Assembly: GCF_024810105.1 (NCBI RefSeq)
Contig: NZ_JANUDX010000006.1
Span: 1-64,000 of the forward strand
Direction of reading: 5' to 3'
From: Stenotrophomonas sp. BIGb0135
GTDB taxonomy: Bacteria > Pseudomonadota > Gammaproteobacteria > Xanthomonadales > Xanthomonadaceae
DNA: 64,000 nucleotides
The notes beneath the pieces are model-generated. The model did not search any database, was not told where the DNA came from, and was given only the letters and a program-made list of their open reading frames with translations. Shown here piece by piece: positions 53,380 to 61,095 of this stretch. Both the position numbers and the translations under genes were made by a program. How positions within the stretch are numbered: the first letter of the stretch is position 1; every line of letters starts with the position of its first letter.

Positions 53380-54639
53380 ATGTCCAAAGGTACCCTGCTC
53401 TACGCCCAGTCAGGCGGCGTCACCGCCGTCATCAACGCCACCGCCTCGGCGGTCATCAGCACCGCCCGGGCCAAGGGAATCAAGGTCTTGGCCGCGCGCA
53501 ACGGCATCCTGGGCGCGCTCCGTGAAGACCTGATCGACACCAGCCGGGAGACGGCGGCCGCCATCGCCGCGCTGGCCCATACCCCGGGCGGGGCCTTCGG
53601 CTCGTGCCGCTACAAGCTCAAGTCGCTGGAGGCCGACCGGGCCCGCTACGAGCGCCTGCTGGAGGTGCTGCGCGCCCACGACGTGCGCTGGTTCCTCTAC
53701 AACGGTGGCAACGATTCGGCCGACACCGCATGGAAGGTCTCCCAGTTGGCCAAGGCCTTCGACTACGACCTGACCTGCATCGGCGTACCCAAGACCATCG
53801 ACAACGACCTGGCGGTCACCGATACCTGCCCCGGCTTCGGCTCGGCAGCCAAGTACACCGCGGTGTCGGTGCGCGAGGCGGCGCTGGACGTGGCCGCGAT
53901 GGCCGAGACCTCCACCAAGGTGTTCGTCTACGAGGCGATGGGCCGCCACGCCGGCTGGCTGGCCGCGGCCGCCGGGCTGGCCGGGGAAGGCCCCGACGAT
54001 GCACCGCACATCATCCTGCTGCCCGAGCGGGCCTATGACGAGGCCGCCTTCCTGGCCAAGGTCAAGCAGGTGGTCGAGCGCGTTGGCCACTGCGTGGTAG
54101 TGGCCTCGGAGGGCATCCAGACCGCCGATGGCCGCTTCGTCGCCGATGCCGGCGGCGGCAAGGATTCGTTCGGGCATACCCAGCTGGGCGGGGTGGCCTC
54201 GCAGTTGGCGGCCCGGGTCAAGGACGCGCTCGGCTACAAAGTGCATTGGACCCTGCCCGACTACCTGCAGCGCTCGGCGCGGCACATCGCCTCCAGGACC
54301 GACTGGGAACAGGCGCAGGCGGTAGGCAAGGCCGCGGTGCAGTTCGCGCTGAAGGGCCAGAACGCGGTGATGCCGGTGATCGTGCGCGGCAGCGACGCGC
54401 CGTACCGCTGGAAGATCGAGGCGGCGCCGCTGCACAAGGTGGCCAACCACGAGAAGAAGATGCCGGCCGGTTTCATCCGCAAGGATGGCTTCGGCATCAC
54501 CGCCAAGGCCCGCGCCTACCTGTCGCCGCTGATCAAGGGCGAGGCACCGCTGCCCTATGGTGCCGACGGCTTGCCGAAGTACGTCACGCTCAAGAACGTG
54601 GGCGTGAAGAAGAAACTGCCGGCCTGGCAGGACGGCTGA
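53380..54639 (+). CDS. pfp: PPi-dependent 6-phosphofructokinase
   Basis: The product is 419 residues. Two motifs point to PPi as donor: GGNDS at 109-113, where the position that is Gly in ATP-PFK is Asp112, and PKTIDND at 137-143, with Lys138 instead of the Gly found in PGTIDND. It begins LLYAQSGGVTAVINA. The reaction is reversible, and a separate H+-pyrophosphatase is encoded 2 kb downstream. Divergent from adk with 141 bases between the starts. Confidence 0.95.
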   Translation: MSKGTLLYAQSGGVTAVINATASAVISTARAKGIKVLAARNGILGALREDLIDTSRETAAAIAALAHTPGGAFGSCRYKLKSLEADRARYERLLEVLRAHDVRWFLYNGGNDSADTAWKVSQLAKAFDYDLTCIGVPKTIDNDLAVTDTCPGFGSAAKYTAVSVREAALDVAAMAETSTKVFVYEAMGRHAGWLAAAAGLAGEGPDDAPHIILLPERAYDEAAFLAKVKQVVERVGHCVVVASEGIQTADGRFVADAGGGKDSFGHTQLGGVASQLAARVKDALGYKVHWTLPDYLQRSARHIASRTDWEQAQAVGKAAVQFALKGQNAVMPVIVRGSDAPYRWKIEAAPLHKVANHEKKMPAGFIRKDGFGITAKARAYLSPLIKGEAPLPYGADGLPKYVTLKNVGVKKKLPAWQDG

Positions 54640-54699
54640 GCCGCGCCTGACGGTGGCACGCCCGCGGGCATGCCATCGCCGAACCGCGCCGATCGGCAA

Positions 54700-54728
54700 T
54701 TGCGGCGCACCCGGACGCCTCATACAAT
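54700..54728 (+). promoter_or_regulatory. Sigma70-type promoter of the OB-fold protein gene
   Basis: TTGCGG (54700-54705) and TACAAT (54723-54728) are separated by exactly 17 bases. The predicted start is near 54735, leaving a 75-base leader to ATG 54810. Confidence 0.55.
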
Positions 54729-54809
54729 CGCGCCCAGCCGGCAGGACATGCCGGCCTTCGCACCCGCGACCCACCTCCGCACTTGCGTGCGATGACAAGG
54801 ACTGTACCG

Positions 54810-55607
54810 ATGAAGCGCCAAACCCTGTTTTCCGTGCTGCTGCTCGCCGCCGCGGCTCCCGCCTTCGCCGATACGTGCGAAAGCAGCTTCCAGAAGAAGG
54901 GCAATCCCCTTTCGGGCACCACCTACACCGCCTCGGTGACCGTGCCCGACCTGACCGTGAAGAGCGCGATCGGGCAGATGAACGTGATCGCCAAGGGCAA
55001 CAACATGGACGTGTTGAGCCTGGATGCCGAGAACGGCGCGATGCTGATCGAAGATCCGCAGACGGCGATGCACAAGACCATTCCGATCATCATCAGCGCC
55101 ACCAGCGAAGGCCGCACCGGCACCGTGGCGATGACGGTCAAGCTCAATCCGGGCGCCTTCGCCAAGGCCGACGCGGTCCGCGCCGAGATGTGCAAGATGC
55201 TGACCCAGGTCAAGCCGGGCAAGGCCGGCGACCAGCTGGCGGCATCCGCGCCGAAGGCCTCGACGGTGAACATTTCGGCCAGCGATTTCGGCTTCCAGCT
55301 GCGTACGCAGAACAAGGACAACCCGGCCGCGATCGAGCCGCGCTACAAGGGCAAGGTGTACTCGATCACCGGGCGGGTCAACGGCGTGCTGAAGAGCGGT
55401 GGCACCTACAACACCGGCTTCGAGCTGCCGAGCGGTTCGAGCGGCATCGATTTCGAGAGCGTGGCCATCACCTGCGCCTTCGCCCCGAGCCAGGCCGCCT
55501 TCGCGCTGGCGCTGCGCCCGAAGGAGAAGGTCACCCTGGTCGGCGTGGTGGACCATTACGACCAGATCGGACGGGTGCTGTGGCTAAAGGACTGCAAGGG
55601 CAACTGA
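54810..55607 (+). CDS. Exported protein with C-terminal tRNA_anti-like OB-fold
   Basis: The product is 265 residues with a signal peptide of about 20 residues ending APAFA. The C-terminal 110 residues (YKGKVYSITGRVNGVLKSGG, VAITCAFAP, KVTLVGVVDHYD) match the exported tRNA_anti-like OB-fold family. An N-terminal domain of about 110 residues is not recognised. ATG 54810 was preferred over the frame's earlier start because the signal peptide begins here (MKRQTLFSVLLLAA). Confidence 0.82.
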   Translation: MKRQTLFSVLLLAAAAPAFADTCESSFQKKGNPLSGTTYTASVTVPDLTVKSAIGQMNVIAKGNNMDVLSLDAENGAMLIEDPQTAMHKTIPIIISATSEGRTGTVAMTVKLNPGAFAKADAVRAEMCKMLTQVKPGKAGDQLAASAPKASTVNISASDFGFQLRTQNKDNPAAIEPRYKGKVYSITGRVNGVLKSGGTYNTGFELPSGSSGIDFESVAITCAFAPSQAAFALALRPKEKVTLVGVVDHYDQIGRVLWLKDCKGN

Positions 55608-55630
55608 GTCTAGCTCGTCGCGGATGACAC

Positions 55631-55666
55631 CCAAGCCCGGATCGGCACTGCCATCCGGGCTTTTTC
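55631..55666. terminator. Bidirectional terminator between convergent genes
   Basis: AAGCCCGGAT pairs with ATCCGGGCTT around a ten-base loop, followed by TTTTT on the plus strand. It separates the OB-fold gene from the minus-strand gene at 55702. Confidence 0.85.
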
Positions 55667-55701
55667 GTGCTTGTGCCGGTAATCGCCCTGGGCGGAACGG
55701 A

Positions 55702-56205
55702 TTATCGGCAGGCCTTGCCTTCCACCGCCATCTGCGCGGCAAACATCGGGATCTGCGCGATCTTGCCGGCGGCGGCCTGCTGCTTGGCTTCTTCGAGGTA
55801 GATGCGCGACTGGCCCTGCCCGTCCAGCTCGGCCTTCTGGGCCACCGGCAGGCGCCACACGCGCACCACCGCCTGCTGCGCCGGGCAGCTGGCATTGGGC
55901 ACGCGGATCACGTCATTGAGCTTCCAGCCCTTGGCTTCGCTCGGCTGCGCCTTGGCGAAATCGACGAAGCGCGCGCGCGGCTGGCATTGCTCGCTGGTAC
56001 GCACCACCGCGAACGTGTACGGCTGGGCGGCGTTGGTGGTGAACATGCCTTCCAGGCGTGCGCAGGCTTCGGGGATCTGGCGCAGCGTGTGCGCCGCCCC
56101 CACCGCCTGTGGCGCGCCGGCCGCGCGTTGCAGCTCGGGGGTTTCGGCGGCGCTGGCCGCGACGGCGGGCAGCAGCGCCAGCCAGAGCAGGTGACGGGTG
56201 GACAT
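55702..56205 (-). CDS. Hypothetical exported protein
   Basis: The product is 167 residues with a cleavable signal peptide (MSTRHLLWLALLPAVAASAA). Four cysteines in the mature part (EACARLE, EQCQPRA, ASCPAQQ and GKACR at the end) could form two disulfides. I do not recognise the family. Its start lies next to a REP array in the divergent gap shared with hppA. Confidence 0.75.
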   Translation of the reverse strand: MSTRHLLWLALLPAVAASAAETPELQRAAGAPQAVGAAHTLRQIPEACARLEGMFTTNAAQPYTFAVVRTSEQCQPRARFVDFAKAQPSEAKGWKLNDVIRVPNASCPAQQAVVRVWRLPVAQKAELDGQGQSRIYLEEAKQQAAAGKIAQIPMFAAQMAVEGKACR

Positions 56206-56284
56206 GGCAGGTTTCTCCGGGAGCTGGGGATGGAGCGAGGCTGCCAGCGGACGGCTGAACGGCGTGGCAAGGCGTGCCGTCTTG

Positions 56285-56640
56285 ATGGGCGTGCTGGCGA
56301 GCGTGGCTGGGCACTACGGGTGCGGGGACTGCTGCCGAGCATGGCTCGGCACTACGGGTGTGGGGACGTGCTGCCGAGCATGGCTCGGCACTACGGGTGT
56401 GGGGGCTGTGCTGCCGAGCATGGCTCGGCACTACCGGTCTGCGGGCTGTGCTGCCGGGCGTGGCTTGGCATTACCGGTCTGCGGGCTGTGCTGCCGAGCG
56501 TGGCTCGGCACTACAAGTCTGGGCGCGTGCTGGCGGGCGTGGCTGGGCATTACCGGCCTGCGAGCGTGCTGCCGAGCATGGCTCGGCACCACAAGTCTGG
56601 GCGCGCGCTGGCGGGCGTGGATGGGCACTACCGGTCTGCG
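56285..56640. repeat. REP array upstream of hppA (about nine copies)
   Basis: Palindromes of the type CTGCCGAGCATGGCTCGGCA ending CACTAC recur about every 37-42 bp from 56290 to 56633, all with the GTAG head on the minus strand. Stems vary (CGAGCATGGCTCG, GGGCGTGGCTTGG, GGCGTGGCTGGG), so some copies are decayed. The array lies in a divergent intergenic region, an unusual place for REPs. Confidence 0.88.
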
Positions 56641-56806
56641 GGCGAATGCCCGCATACTCGCGGCCACCAGGGATTGCTGAACACCGCCACACGCTTGATG
56701 ACCGGGCACGGTCTGAACGGGTTGGTCCAAGGTTGCAGCCCGTTGTGCCCCCGCGTGGAGAGGTTCATCCGTTCACTGGATGCCATTCCATCACCCGGGA
56801 GGGGAC

Positions 56807-58834
56807 ATGCTGGAACGTTATGGGCTTTCTCTGGCGCTGTTCTGCGCCATTCTCGCGATTCTCTACGGCATCGTGTCGGCACGCTGGATCCTCCGGCAAC
56901 CGGCTGGCAATGCCCGCATGCAGGAAATCGCCGCCGCCATCCAGGAAGGCGCGCGCGCCTACCTCAACCGTCAATACCTCACCATCGGCATCGCCGGGGT
57001 CATCCTGTTCGTGCTGGTCGGGGTGTTCCTCAGCTGGTACACCGCCGCCGGTTTCGCGATCGGTGCGGTGCTTTCCGGCGCGGCCGGCTACATCGGCATG
57101 AACGTCTCGGTGCGCGCCAACGTGCGCACCGCCGAGGCCGCGCGCCATGGCCTGAGTGCGGCCATGGACGTGGCCTTCCGCGGAGGCGCCATCACCGGGA
57201 TGCTGGTGGTCGGGCTGGGCCTGCTGGGCGTGGCCGGCTACTACGCGCTGCTGTTGCGGATGGGGCTCGATACCGCCACCGCGCTGCATGCACTGGTCGG
57301 GCTGGCGTTCGGCTCCTCGCTGATCTCGATCTTCGCCCGCCTCGGGGGCGGCATCTTCACCAAGGGCGCCGACGTCGGCGCGGACCTGGTCGGCAAGGTC
57401 GAGGCCGGCATTCCCGAGGACGATCCGCGCAACCCGGCGGTGATCGCCGACAACGTGGGCGACAACGTTGGCGACTGCGCCGGCATGGCCGCCGACCTGT
57501 TCGAGACCTACGCGGTCACCGTCATCGCCACCATGCTGCTGGGCAGCCTGATGATCGCCGAGGCAGGCCGCAACGCGATCCTGTATCCGCTGGTGCTGGG
57601 CGGGGTCTCGATCATCGCCTCGATCGTGGGCGCGCTGTTCGTCAAGGTGAAGCCGGGCGGCTCGATCATGGGCGCGCTGTACAAGGGCGTGATCGTGTCC
57701 GGCGTGCTGGCGGCGATCGCGTTCTACCCGATCACCACGCAGCTGATGCCGGACAACGCGCACGGCGCGCTGAACCTCTATGTCTGCGCGTTGATCGGGC
57801 TGGTGCTGACCGGGCTGATCGTGTGGATCACCGAGTACTACACCGGTACCCAGTACAAGCCGGTGCAGCACGTGGCGCAGGCCTCCACCACCGGGCATGG
57901 GACCAACATCATCGCCGGCCTCGGCGTGTCGATGAAGTCGACCGCCCTGCCGGTGATCGCGGTGTGCGCGGCGATCTGGCTGGCGCACCATTTCGGTGGC
58001 CTGTACGGCATCGCCATCGCCGCCACCGCGATGCTGTCGATGGCCGGCATGATCGTGGCGCTCGACGCTTACGGCCCGATCACCGACAACGCCGGCGGCA
58101 TCGCCGAAATGGCCGAGCTGCCCTCGGAGATCCGCGACATCACCGACCCGCTGGATGCGGTCGGCAACACCACCAAGGCGGTCACCAAGGGCTATGCGAT
58201 CGGCTCGGCGGCGCTGGCCGCGCTGGTGTTGTTCGCCGATTACACCCACAACCTGCAGGCCGCCAACCCCGGGGAGGTGTTCGCCTTCGACCTGTCCGAC
58301 CACACGGTGATCATCGGCCTGCTGATCGGCGGCCTGATCCCCTACCTGTTCGGCGCGATGGCGATGGAGGCGGTGGGCCGTGCGGCCGGTGCGGTGGTGG
58401 AGGAAGTGCGCCGCCAGTTCCGCGAGATCCCCGGGATCATGGAAGGCACCGGCAAGCCGCAGTACGACCGCGCGGTGGACATGCTGACCCGCTCGGCGAT
58501 CCGCGAGATGATCGTGCCCTCGCTGCTGCCGGTGGCCGTGCCGGTGGTGGTCGGCCTGCTGCTCGGACCACGTGCACTGGGCGGCCTGTTGATCGGCACC
58601 ATCGTGACCGGCCTGTTCGTGGCGATCTCGATGACCACCGGCGGCGGTGCCTGGGACAATGCCAAGAAGTACATCGAGGATGGCCACTTCGGTGGCAAGG
58701 GCAGCGACGCGCACAAGGCCGCGGTGACCGGCGATACCGTCGGCGATCCCTACAAGGACACCGCCGGCCCGGCGATCAACCCCCTGATCAAGATCATCAA
58801 CATCGTGGCGCTGCTGCTGGTGCCGCTGTTGTAG
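56807..58834 (+). CDS. hppA: Membrane-bound proton-pumping pyrophosphatase, K+-independent type
   Basis: The product is 675 residues with about 16 membrane segments. The PPi site is intact: [20 protein letters not shown] and [25 protein letters not shown], with a second site near [15 protein letters not shown] at the end. Residue Lys457 in GNTTKA marks the K+-independent H+-pumping class (Ala in K+-dependent enzymes). ATG at 56807 follows a GGAGGGG. It couples PPi hydrolysis to proton export and pairs functionally with the PPi-PFK upstream. Confidence 0.97.
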   Translation: MLERYGLSLALFCAILAILYGIVSARWILRQPAGNARMQEIAAAIQEGARAYLNRQYLTIGIAGVILFVLVGVFLSWYTAAGFAIGAVLSGAAGYIGMNVSVRANVRTAEAARHGLSAAMDVAFRGGAITGMLVVGLGLLGVAGYYALLLRMGLDTATALHALVGLAFGSSLISIFARLGGGIFTKGADVGADLVGKVEAGIPEDDPRNPAVIADNVGDNVGDCAGMAADLFETYAVTVIATMLLGSLMIAEAGRNAILYPLVLGGVSIIASIVGALFVKVKPGGSIMGALYKGVIVSGVLAAIAFYPITTQLMPDNAHGALNLYVCALIGLVLTGLIVWITEYYTGTQYKPVQHVAQASTTGHGTNIIAGLGVSMKSTALPVIAVCAAIWLAHHFGGLYGIAIAATAMLSMAGMIVALDAYGPITDNAGGIAEMAELPSEIRDITDPLDAVGNTTKAVTKGYAIGSAALAALVLFADYTHNLQAANPGEVFAFDLSDHTVIIGLLIGGLIPYLFGAMAMEAVGRAAGAVVEEVRRQFREIPGIMEGTGKPQYDRAVDMLTRSAIREMIVPSLLPVAVPVVVGLLLGPRALGGLLIGTIVTGLFVAISMTTGGGAWDNAKKYIEDGHFGGKGSDAHKAAVTGDTVGDPYKDTAGPAINPLIKIINIVALLLVPLL

Positions 58835-58847
58835 GGCAAGTGCTGCA

Positions 58848-58878
58848 AACACGCCCCGGTGCTACGCCGGGGCGTGTT
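58848..58878. terminator. Bidirectional terminator after hppA
   Basis: A stem of AACACGCCCCGG with its complement and a six- to seven-base loop lies 14 bases past the hppA stop, with short A and T runs on each side. It also serves the convergent gene at 58909. Confidence 0.75.
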
Positions 58879-58908
58879 CATTGGTTTTGATCGCGGCAGG
58901 CGCGTGGC

Positions 58909-59223
58909 CTACGAGCGTCGGGGGCGCAGCATCCGCCATAACAGCAGGATGCTGCCCGCCACTCCCCACATCGCGGCCATGGCCAGCAGCAGGTCCGGAA
59001 CGTCGTCGCGCGGCAACGGACTGCCGATGAAGGCCGCCGCGCAGAGGAGCAGCCCCATGCCGCTGGGCAGCCAGGCACCGCGCCATGCCGTATAAGCGAA
59101 GAGCGGTACCAGCGCACCGGTGAGCGTGATCGCCCCGACGAACGGCGCAAGCGACAGCAACGCCACCACCAACGCGCTCACCACGGCGCTCCATGCCATG
59201 CGGACGACATTGACGTGGGTCAT
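58909..59223 (-). CDS. Small hypothetical membrane protein
   Basis: The product is 104 residues starting MTHVNVVRMAWSAVV, with three to four predicted transmembrane helices (ALVVALLSLAPFVGAITLTG, GMGLLLCAAAFIG, LAMAAMWGVAGSILLLW) and a basic end. No family is recognised. It is convergent with hppA. An ATG 36 bases upstream is less likely. Confidence 0.65.
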   Translation of the reverse strand: MTHVNVVRMAWSAVVSALVVALLSLAPFVGAITLTGALVPLFAYTAWRGAWLPSGMGLLLCAAAFIGSPLPRDDVPDLLLAMAAMWGVAGSILLLWRMLRPRRS

Positions 59224-59609
59224 CCGCTGTTCTCCCGATCGTGGCACTGCATTGCGCACCCTGCATGCGCAGGCTGGACGAAGGGGACATTCCCTGCATC
59301 CAGTCGTACGCCGCCGCGACCGATTCCAACCGGACCATGAAACAGGTCCCGGGTTTGCGGACCAGAAGAGAGGCAGTCGTCGGCCGCATCACGGTGCTGC
59401 CCTCCCAGCAAAAAGCTGTGGAAATTGCGGTTGAACGCATCTGCAACCGCTTGCTCCTGCTGGATCATGCTCCCCTCTCATTCCGTTGAAGACGGTGTCG
59501 CGAAGCTACTGCATGCGCAGTGCGATGCATATTGCATCGGCCGCCCCGTGCCGGGCCTCAGCCGCGGGGGGCACCGCCGCCGCGGCGTGTCACCGGAAGG
59601 CACGGATGC
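59224..59609. other. Gap of about 390 bp with no clear gene
   Basis: Short open frames on both strands (for example 59241-59489) lack a good ribosome binding site, codon bias and family resemblance. The sequence is less GC-biased at third positions than flanking genes. No hairpin, REP or RNA motif was seen. Confidence 0.4.
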
Positions 59610-59987
59610 TCAGCGGTTGCCGGCGCCCAGCCGCGGCGACGGGCGCGACACCACGTAAGCCGCGCTGGCGAGGAAGAACAGGCCCACCCCCAGCAGCAGG
59701 ATCCACGAGGGATGCGCGCCCCAGCAGAACATCGCAAAGCCGACGGCCATGCCGCCGGCCGCGAATGCCTTGCCCTTGCGGCTGACGGCGCCCTGCTCGC
59801 GCCACAGGCGCAGGGCCGGGCCATAGCGCGGGTGCGCCAGGAGCGTGCGTTCGAAGCGCGGCGAACTGCGCGCGAAACAGCCCACGGCCAGGATCAGGAA
59901 GATGGTGGTCGGCATCACCGGCAGCAGCGCACCGATCACCCCCAGCGCCACCATCACCCAGCCCAGGCAGAACCAGAGCGCGCGCAT
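59610..59987 (-). CDS. YbaN-like (DUF454) inner-membrane protein
   Basis: The product is 125 residues with the DUF454 layout: an N-terminal helix pair (LGWVMVALGVIGALLPVMPTT), the conserved FARSSPRFERTLLAHPRYGP block, then two membrane helices. The start overlaps the heme oxygenase stop by one base (TGATG), so it is cotranscribed with it. YbaN-like genes often neighbour haem genes, but a function is not established. Confidence 0.9.
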   Translation of the reverse strand: MRALWFCLGWVMVALGVIGALLPVMPTTIFLILAVGCFARSSPRFERTLLAHPRYGPALRLWREQGAVSRKGKAFAAGGMAVGFAMFCWGAHPSWILLLGVGLFFLASAAYVVSRPSPRLGAGNR

Positions 59988-60580
59988 CAGCGCTGGTCGA
60001 ACTCGAGTTCGACATGGCCGTGCACGCTGCGGAACGCGGTATCGGCAGCCTCGATGACCTGCTGCTCCTGTGCGTCATCCAGGACCACGCCATCCAGCGC
60101 CGCGGTGAACTCGCGCCAGTGGCGCGCGGCACCGTCCGGGTGCGCGGCCAGGTGGCGGGCGCCAAAACCGGCGTCCAGGCCCAGCCTGGCGGCCATTTTG
60201 TAGAGGATGGTGCCGCCGAGGTTGGAGCCTTCGGCCACGTACAGCCAGCCCAGTGCCGCCGGCAGGGCGAGGTCGGGGTCCAGCCGCAACGGCACGGGTG
60301 CGGGCAGGATCTGTTCGAGGTCGGCCAGGTCGCGCGCGATCAACGGCAGGCGGCGGCGCGCCTCCAGGTCCGGCAGCAGCGCATCCAGCGCGGCGTTGGC
60401 ATACAGCGCGTCGATGTCGCGGTGGAAGCGGTACTGCACGCGCAGGAAACGGGCGAACTGGCCGCGGCTGGCGAAGATGTCGCCAGCCATGATGCGCTTG
60501 TCCAGCGCGCCGTGGCTCTCACGGGTGGCGGCCTTGAGGCGTTGGCTGCGGGTGGCTTGGGGAGTATCGATGACGATCAT
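59987..60580 (-). CDS. Heme oxygenase (biliverdin-producing)
   Basis: The product is 197 residues. The proximal haem ligand is His23 in RESHGALDKRI. The distal helix signature GWLYVAEGSNLGG (111-123) is intact. The enzyme opens haem to biliverdin, Fe2+ and CO. The nearby TonB receptor makes iron acquisition from haem the likely role. A bacteriophytochrome-linked BphO is the alternative, but no phytochrome gene is seen. It starts at ATG 60580. Confidence 0.92.
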   Translation of the reverse strand: MIVIDTPQATRSQRLKAATRESHGALDKRIMAGDIFASRGQFARFLRVQYRFHRDIDALYANAALDALLPDLEARRRLPLIARDLADLEQILPAPVPLRLDPDLALPAALGWLYVAEGSNLGGTILYKMAARLGLDAGFGARHLAAHPDGAARHWREFTAALDGVVLDDAQEQQVIEAADTAFRSVHGHVELEFDQR

Positions 60581-60745
60581 GGCGATGCTTGGAGGGGGAA
60601 GTGGGGCGCGGTTCTCTGTTGAAGACGTCTGTCACGGCTGCAACCCCAAGCCCATTGTCGCGTGGGGAGCGCTGCGTCCCTCACATGCCACCGTCACGGC
60701 CTTGCCCCGATAATACGGGCCACGCCCTGCCACTGGAATGACACG

Positions 60746-61003
60746 ATGATCACCACCGAACCCCGCATGACCAATCTGTTCCTGCAGCTCGGGCTGGACG
60801 CCAGCGACGAGGCGATCGCCGCCTTCATCCGCGACCACCAGCTGTCCAACGAGATCCGCCTGATCGAAGCGCCGTACTGGAATGACGGGCAGCGCCAGTT
60901 CCTGACCGAGCAACTGCGCTCGGATGCGGAGTGGGCGATCGTGGTCGATGAGCTCAGCGAAGCCCTGCACGCGGATGCAACCGCGCAGGCCAACGCCGGC
61001 TGA
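60746..61003 (+). CDS. DUF2789 family protein
   Basis: The product is 85 residues with the family core (MTNLFLQLGL, then IAAFIRDHQL and APYWNDGQRQFLTEQLRSDA). It is acidic and soluble, and the function is unknown. ATG at 60746 was chosen; ATG 60767 is also plausible. It is convergent with the TonB receptor and divergent from heme oxygenase, so it may be incidental to haem uptake. Confidence 0.85.
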   Translation: MITTEPRMTNLFLQLGLDASDEAIAAFIRDHQLSNEIRLIEAPYWNDGQRQFLTEQLRSDAEWAIVVDELSEALHADATAQANAG

Positions 61004-61057
61004 GCGATCACGGGCATCTGATGCCGGCCGACGCCGCAGGTGCCGGCCGGATGCACG

Positions 61058-61082
61058 CAGGGGCCGGCAATGCCGGCCCCTG
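61058..61082. terminator. Terminator between DUF2789 and TonB-receptor genes
   Basis: A ten-base perfect stem (CAGGGGCCGG and its complement) with a five-base loop, 14 bases past the receptor's stop. The U-tract is weak on both sides. Position between convergent genes supports bidirectional use. Confidence 0.65.
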
Positions 61083-61095
61083 TCGTGTCCGGGCA

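Noticed and set aside
56765..58852. 695-codon minus-strand frame opposite hppA
   Set aside because: Shadow of a well-conserved membrane pyrophosphatase.
59241..59489. 82-codon plus-strand open frame
   Set aside because: No ribosome binding site, atypical codon use and no recognisable family; treated as non-coding.
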